The notes under the pieces were generated by a model, which searched no databases, was not told the DNA's origin, and saw nothing but the letters and a program-made list of their open reading frames with translations. This document shows, piece by piece, positions 58,785-64,000 of a DNA stretch of 64,000 nucleotides. A program made the translations under genes and the position numbers. Positions within the stretch are counted from its first letter, which is position 1. The number at the start of each line of letters is the position of its first letter. This stretch comes from Notospermus geniculatus (Eukaryota; Nemertea; Pilidiophora; Heteronemertea; Lineidae), in assembly GCA_002633025.1 (NCBI GenBank), contig NMRB01000299.1:268830-332829 (forward strand), given 5' to 3'.

Positions 58785-60758
58785 TTACTTTGTCTCTTGT
58801 AACTGTTTTTGGTAGGCCTGGTCGTCGTTCATCGCGTCAAGGTAGTTCCGCTTTTGCGCAGATGTGGAGCAATTTTTGATGTCAGAGTTCCGCACCTGCG
58901 AAGAAAATTGTGGAAAATGAGATCCTACTCCTCAAAAACTGGAAGGAATATTTGTTGCAGATCAGCGTAAAGGAGAGAATGTCCCAATCTATTGATCAAT
59001 TACGAAAATGAATAATGATGGATGGCTAAAGAGGCCAATTTTACAGCCCTGAACACTGCCTGGGTACTGCTTCCCATCCAAACCTCAGCGAGTAAATTTA
59101 CCGAACTGCCATCTTGCGGATTGACGAGAATTCAAAATCTGTGGAGAAAAGGCACCAGAGATCTTACCCTCTTCAACGGGTGGTACGGCTGGTGATAATC
59201 TTCAAACGCTGGTGAATTGTCCGCCCTATTATAGGCAAACAACATTGCCCATCGTCTGTTGGGACTGTTGTTCTGGTCACTCTTGTGGAGGAGATTGCAG
59301 TGGAAGAAGAGAGCGTCGCCCGGATCCAGCTCCACCTCGACCAAACTGAATCTTTCAATCAGGTACTTCACCCGGTCTGGGTCAGCTCCAACCTGCTCAC
59401 CTATGACGGTGTGCTGGATCCTGCCGGCTTTGTGGGAACCGGGAAGAACCTAAAAAGGGACAAGCGTCATCAGTGCTTCCAACATGATCTTTGGCCCGTT
59501 TTAATGCTGCTGAAACCGGACTTGCGATCTCTTGAGAATCTCTCGTTGGGGTGTTACGGTTACGCTGGCTCGAGCTGTCCCTTAGGCCTGAGAGTATGAG
59601 GCGTTTACCTTCAGGCACCCATTGGAAGCGTCAGCCCGGTCGATGGCAATGGATACAGTACCAAGGTCTGGGAGAAGGAGACCATTGTCATACCAGTACC
59701 TGGCAAAGCAATGAAATCAAAGTCTAGCACGACAAGTCTAGTACTTGCATTTGAGGCACGTGGAACGTAGCAGCCTTATGCTGTGCTTGGCACCATGTAC
59801 CTACAGCCAGTCTTACTTGGCACCAAAATGTACCTACAGCCTCCGAAATGAGGACTCAGTGACCAGATATCACCGTACCGTGGCGGCCCCTAACGAACCA
59901 CTCAAGGAGCGATGCACTTCGTTCGTTACCTACCCATAATCCTGATGCCAGACGAACTCGCCGCCTGTGAACGCATTTTTCTGGACCAATTTGGTGTGAA
60001 AGTGGTATACCTCACCCCCAAGCAGCTGAAAAGAAACGAGATATAGGGGATTTGGACAGAAAGAAGTCCGTAGCATGATGTCCAGCAGACTTGATGGTTT
60101 GAGAACACATCAAAGAGGTCTTGGCAAGTCGGCTTAGACTGGCCTCTTGCCCTGGCGAAAACGCTCCGCGCGAATAGCGCGCGGACCGTTAATACGAGGA
60201 CAGGGGACGAGTCACGTCGGGTTGAGTCCATTTTGTCTACCAGTCCCGTTGTGGCGTTGCTTCACGATATCAGACGAATCCCGGTTGATGACCATGCATC
60301 TTCACATCTCAGTGGTTCTGGTCAGTCGGGCATAGACCTACTTGAAGTCCTTGGCCTACCTTGTCAAACGTGCCAGCCACCTTGTCGGACCTGGCCAGAT
60401 ATCCTGTGATATCATCGCCCGGTTCATTCCACAGCGACAGCTTCACTTTCTGCCCAAGCCCGTCACCCCTCTCGAAGTAATTTGACAACACATCTGTGTC
60501 GTGCTCCATGGCCTCCCTCAGCATGGTCACCTCCACTGAATCCAGCAGGCCACTGCAAAAGAAAAAAAATGTCCGATTCCATGCTGCGAAACTGAAACTT
60601 GAATATAGAAAGGTTTGACTTGGACCAGCCATTGATAAATCGGCAGGATACTGGAAAGTGTTTAAACGTTACTTACGTGACAACTATGTAGCCGTTTTTA
60701 TTGAAATATTCCAAAACTTCCTTGGTTACTTCGAACCCATGTTCGTTGGCGGCGAACT
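58785..60758 (-). CDS. Phytanoyl-CoA dioxygenase (PhyH) family protein, first exon not found
   Basis: This is a predicted Fe(II)/2-oxoglutarate-dependent oxygenase. Exons in gene order: 60758-60677, 60552-60360, 60025-59934, 59699-59609, 59449-59168, 58895-58785; all join in phase to give about 283 residues plus a short unseen N terminus. The metal ligands are visible: His and Asp in EFVWHQDYGYWYDNG, and the second His in LFFHCNLLHKSDQN, followed by the 2-oxoglutarate-binding Arg in NSPNRRWAMLFAYNR. Other family words are SIAIDRADASNGCLKVLPGSH and VEVELDPGDALFFH. The last exon ends LQETK. The exact substrate cannot be told; the WHQDYGYWYDNG form also occurs in ectoine-hydroxylase-like and uncharacterised invertebrate members. 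The missing first exon should end in phase 1. Confidence 0.85.
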
Positions 60759-62008
60759 CTGCAGAGAGAGAGAGGGCGCGAGGGTTCGTGAAGGATGGAC
60801 TACATGTATTTCAGGAATGACAAATGAGAATACTGTACGAGTTTTAATGACCGGGAAAAAGTGACGACAGAAAGATTTCGACCAGGAGGACATCCTGGCA
60901 GATGTTACCAACTTTTCATCGTCCCAACGTCTCGGCGTCGACAGCCAGTTAGAATTAGGGGCCTATATAGTACTGTGTCGGGCTCTCCGCGGTCTCCGTG
61001 CTGATGAGTGTCACGTAACAATGTTCTATCTACATTTTTAAAACGATATTGGCCTATATATTTATCATCAGTGCACGTGAATATTATCGAAAGCAGGTCA
61101 ATCATTCAATGAGTCTAGAACAAGGCCAACTGATTGACCACCGATTTTGCCTACTGCGCATGTTCGCGTCATTGGCGTCCTCAATCTCGTCCCCAGAGGC
61201 CAACCGTGTTCTCTTGTAGCGGGGTCTTGTAGCAACAAAGGCAAATCATTCAGACATATGGAAACAAGAAATGACATGAAAGAATGCCGGCGATTATAAG
61301 TTAACTTACATTGCTATATATACAGCTCATCTACCATAAACCTGTGTACATGAATATACACGCACAGCCCGAAAACTACATTAGACGAAAATCTGCTTGG
61401 AACCTTATGAAGACTGAGACACCTTTCCAAATGTAACGAATATATCAATATCAGGGCCTATTCACCAATGTATTTTTTCTACTGCTAATTGGTAAGCCGA
61501 ACGCAGTGAAACATCATAATACCTGCATACATTTATTAGACCTATTGGTAGATTAAAGGACATTATTTTTGTCACAGAGAAGCCTTTTTTCGTTTTCACC
61601 GTTCTTTTCATCACTAGGTGTTTTCCAGCTTTCTTTGTCAACGAACAACACTCTCCAATGAATAAAATTTGAAACGAACTACTCAACAGGCCTAGGCCCA
61701 GATTCGAAAACTTCCGCATTGCACGTAGTGAACGTCATCTTGGGAAGGTCTACGGTCGCAAAGATCCTCCGTCTACGTCGCGATGGCCCAGAGTGCTCCT
61801 CAAAGCGGACCACTGATTGGCCTAGCTAGTTTGGCGCCAATTCAAACATGCACTAGTGACGCCTACTGGTCATCATCTGAGAATCGCGTGAACCGATGAG
61901 CAGTTTCGGAGCGCGGGGAGAGCGGTTTATAACTGCTTGGGAGTTTACCCCCGTCCTCTTTCCAACGCGAACTCGGGCAACAAGTTATGCACAACAAATC
62001 TCTCCTGA
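60759..62008. other. Intergenic, PhyH gene 5' side and CUB gene 3' side
   Basis: The first PhyH exon and promoter must lie here or further upstream, but I could not place them; the donor-like aaaagttg|gtaaca near 60916 gives the wrong phase. TTTATT at 61532-61537 may be the minus-strand poly(A) signal of the CUB gene. Confidence 0.4.
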
Positions 62009-64000
62009 TCACAACTCCTTGTGCAATCGTGTGACATATATTTCATCAGGGCCGCCGTATACAAGGTGGTTGTCATGGATAGATCCAATTCCAGCTTCCC
62101 CGTATGTCATCCAGCCAACTTCTACTCGGCCATCGTAGACCGTATCTGCGGGTCTGTGACCACCTTGCCGAGGGAATGTAGCGGGGCTGTCGAAACCGAC
62201 CCCAATCTCGTCTGGCCTCCGCAGACTTCCACTGTGACCCGTGGAGATATATTCTCTCCTGGTGTCGGGAATCCGGTATGCTCTTAGCTTCCTCGGCCGG
62301 CGTTTTCGCCTGCAACAAGATGAGGGGGTTAGTACACAAAAGTCTCGCAAGGAGACGAAATACAGGATCTTTCTAAAGCTGCGTTTACCGGCGACACCCG
62401 GAATGCTGAATGCGGAAGCGGTATATGCTATGCATTTTCGCATTCAACATATCGCTTCCGCATCCCGTATACCGCATTCTGGATGTCTGGTAAACGCATC
62501 CTGAGAATATCAGGCGTTCTTAATGCTCGCTCCCTTCGTCACCGCACACGGGGACGAAGGGAGCCAGCAGTAGGAACGCCTGATATTCTCAGGATGGGTA
62601 AACGCAGCTTATAACGAAAGGTTCCGATCGCTTCGCCGTCAACGACCGTCATCAAGCAATGTCGAAATGAAATTTACACCAACCTTAATAGCCAACGTCA
62701 CTTACCTCTTACAGTACAAAATCAAGCATACAATCGCCAGTATCACTATCAAGATGACAACCGGAACAATTAACATGGTAATGATAAGGATGGCAGTGTC
62801 TGAAAAGTAGCGATAGAACAACTTCAGATAGATATTCCGAGGCAAACATCGTAAGAATCCGGAAGCATTACGGTTTAAAATCTTTGGAAGTTATTCAATA
62901 CATGTAGTTGGGTGTGACATACCGCTTAGGCCTAGTCCTTCCCAGTGTCTGTCCGGCGAACGAGTACCAGTCACATTCCAGCCTGCGCCGGGGCCCCCGC
63001 CTCCGTGAGGTCCAGTGACCGTTGTGGTAGTGCCCGCTGCCGATGTAGGGTCCTTGGCGGATGATGACGGAGTTGTTGGAACCAGCGACGTCGCAGGTGG
63101 CTTCTTGCTTGTAGTTGTGGGTATCGGAGTCTTTGTTGTGGTACCTACTGTTGATGTTGGTGGTTTGGTGACGATAGCTGTCCGCTTTGTAGTAGTTGTG
63201 GGTGCCAGAGTCTTTGTTGTGGTACCTACATGTACTGTTGATGTTGGTGGTTTGGTGACGACTGTTGTGGTCGTCTGCTGTATGGTTGTTGTCGTTGTTT
63301 GTTTGATTGTTGGTTGAGTGGTCGTGAGTGGAGGAGTGGTCTTGGTGGAGGCTGTCGTAGCGAGGGGTGAACTTGGACACGTGTTGGCAGCGGCGTGATT
63401 CCTTCCACAGACAAGCTGAAAGGCCTTATCGGCTGCAAAGAAGATGGGGTGAGATAATATAGCCGTGTTTATTGCTTGAAAAAGAGTTTTGGAAACACGT
63501 TGTAGTGTTGCTTGGGAAAGACACGAAGAGTCCATGAATGAACCATGAGTAATCGTCTCTCCCAACTCAGAACAAGCAGGGTATGTCGACAGTGACCAAG
63601 GTGGAATGGCAAATGATCGCACCTCATTAGTCGCTATTTCTTAAGTACCGGTACATGTGTATTGCATAAGCGTTGCGAGTAAATGATAATCCTACTTTTG
63701 TAATGAATTACGAACGCTCCGTTCCAACTGCCGGCCCAAGAGGTACGAAATTCAGCTTTCAGGACTGTCTGAGGTTGCCAAATGGCCCTGTAGTAATTCC
63801 TCGTACTGGTGAAGCGATTTCGGAAGGTGTCAATTGTCAAGTCAAGGACGTCAGTAGGATTAAGTTTGGCATACACGGTAACTGGCTCGAGGAGTCGCTG
63901 ATTGGGTGTAGCTGTGCAGGTACAGGGCGTCTCATTCTTGTTGAGGCATTTTCTGAGGGGGAACCCTGGACTGTGGATGTAGCCTTCCTTGGCTGATATG
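62009..64000 (-). CDS. CUB-like, Thr-rich stalk, single-pass membrane protein (C-terminal part)
   Basis: Exons in gene order: beyond the window to 63696, then 63432-62923, 62799-62706 and 62309-62009, joined in phase. The first part looks like a CUB domain (GYIHSPGFPLRKC at its start; VYAKLNPTDV; LKAEFRTSWAGSWNGAFVIHY as the closing strands). Then comes a ~130-residue mucin-like stalk made of TTTK, KPPTST and TTTT words, likely O-glycosylated. A transmembrane helix follows (ILIITMLIVPVVILIVILAI), then basic stop-transfer residues (CKRRRKRRPRK) and a ~90-residue cytoplasmic tail with tyrosines (RAYRIPD, DTVYDGRV, HLVYGGPDEIYVT). It is a type I surface receptor or adhesion protein of unknown role. 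The N terminus lies outside the window. Confidence 0.75.
62373..62611. mobile_element. MITE, CTAAAGCT family, copy 2, with nested hairpin
   Basis: The outer ends are CTAAAGCTGCGTTTACC and GGGTAAACGCAGCTTATA; the left 130 bp matches the element at 1859-2006. A separate 98-bp inverted repeat (62498-62595; ATCCTGAGAATATCAGGCGTTC mirrored) sits inside, next to a duplicated ggtaaacgca word. It lies in the last intron of the CUB gene. Confidence 0.8.

Noticed and set aside
60905-61105. Candidate first exon of the PhyH gene (ends MKSW)
   Set aside because: Its donor leaves the wrong phase and would create a stop when joined to the exon at 60758.

Overview
The window is eukaryotic and animal. Genes are split by short introns with standard GT..AG borders, and there are no bacterial-style operons. 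Bilaterian housekeeping genes (PIGN, ZNF507, DAD1, AMFR, GINS3) lie among many short foldback elements. Frequent tacatgta and taggcct strings and the dense MITE load suggest a marine invertebrate, but I cannot name the phylum from sequence alone.

Layout. 118-5826 (+) holds the last 15 exons of PIGN. From 97 bp past its stop, a block of about 4.1 kb is repeated in direct tandem (5923-10053 and 10054-14065). The copies differ by a MITE present only in copy 2 and by a deletion that removed half of a foldback transposon from copy 2. 16090-19905 (-) is a ZNF507-like zinc-finger gene, head to head with DAD1 (20833-21266, +). AMFR/gp78 (24470-31706, -) follows, with one small exon hidden in a run of Ns, head to head with GINS3 (32230-33292, +). 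34309-42407 (-) is a nine-exon gene for a very large serine/acid-rich nuclear-type protein that I do not recognise. 42408-46300 is repeat-rich intergenic DNA with a dead retrotransposon tail. 46415-57454 (+) is a predicted small secreted laminin-G protein whose first intron is 9.5 kb and whose promoter has a clear TATA box. 58785-60758 (-) is a phytanoyl-CoA dioxygenase-family enzyme. 62009 to the window end (-) is the 3' part of a CUB / threonine-rich / single-pass membrane protein.

Functional themes. PIGN (GPI-anchor synthesis), DAD1 (N-glycosylation) and AMFR (ER-associated degradation) all act in the ER membrane. GINS3 acts in DNA replication and ZNF507 in the nucleus. Neighbours appear to be ordinary unlinked genes, some sharing divergent promoters; there is no cluster or pathway here.

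The main novelty is in the repeats: a young tandem duplication carrying datable insertions and deletions, a foldback element with internal tandem units and a visible target-site duplication, a TTAA-flanked piggyBac-like MITE, a nested hairpin inside a second MITE, and a MITE family reduced in one place to a 38-nt perfect palindrome. I found no tRNA or rRNA gene, no CRISPR array and no obvious new defence or biosynthetic system. Exon borders were read by eye from splice motifs, reading phase and family similarity, so each could be off by a few bases.
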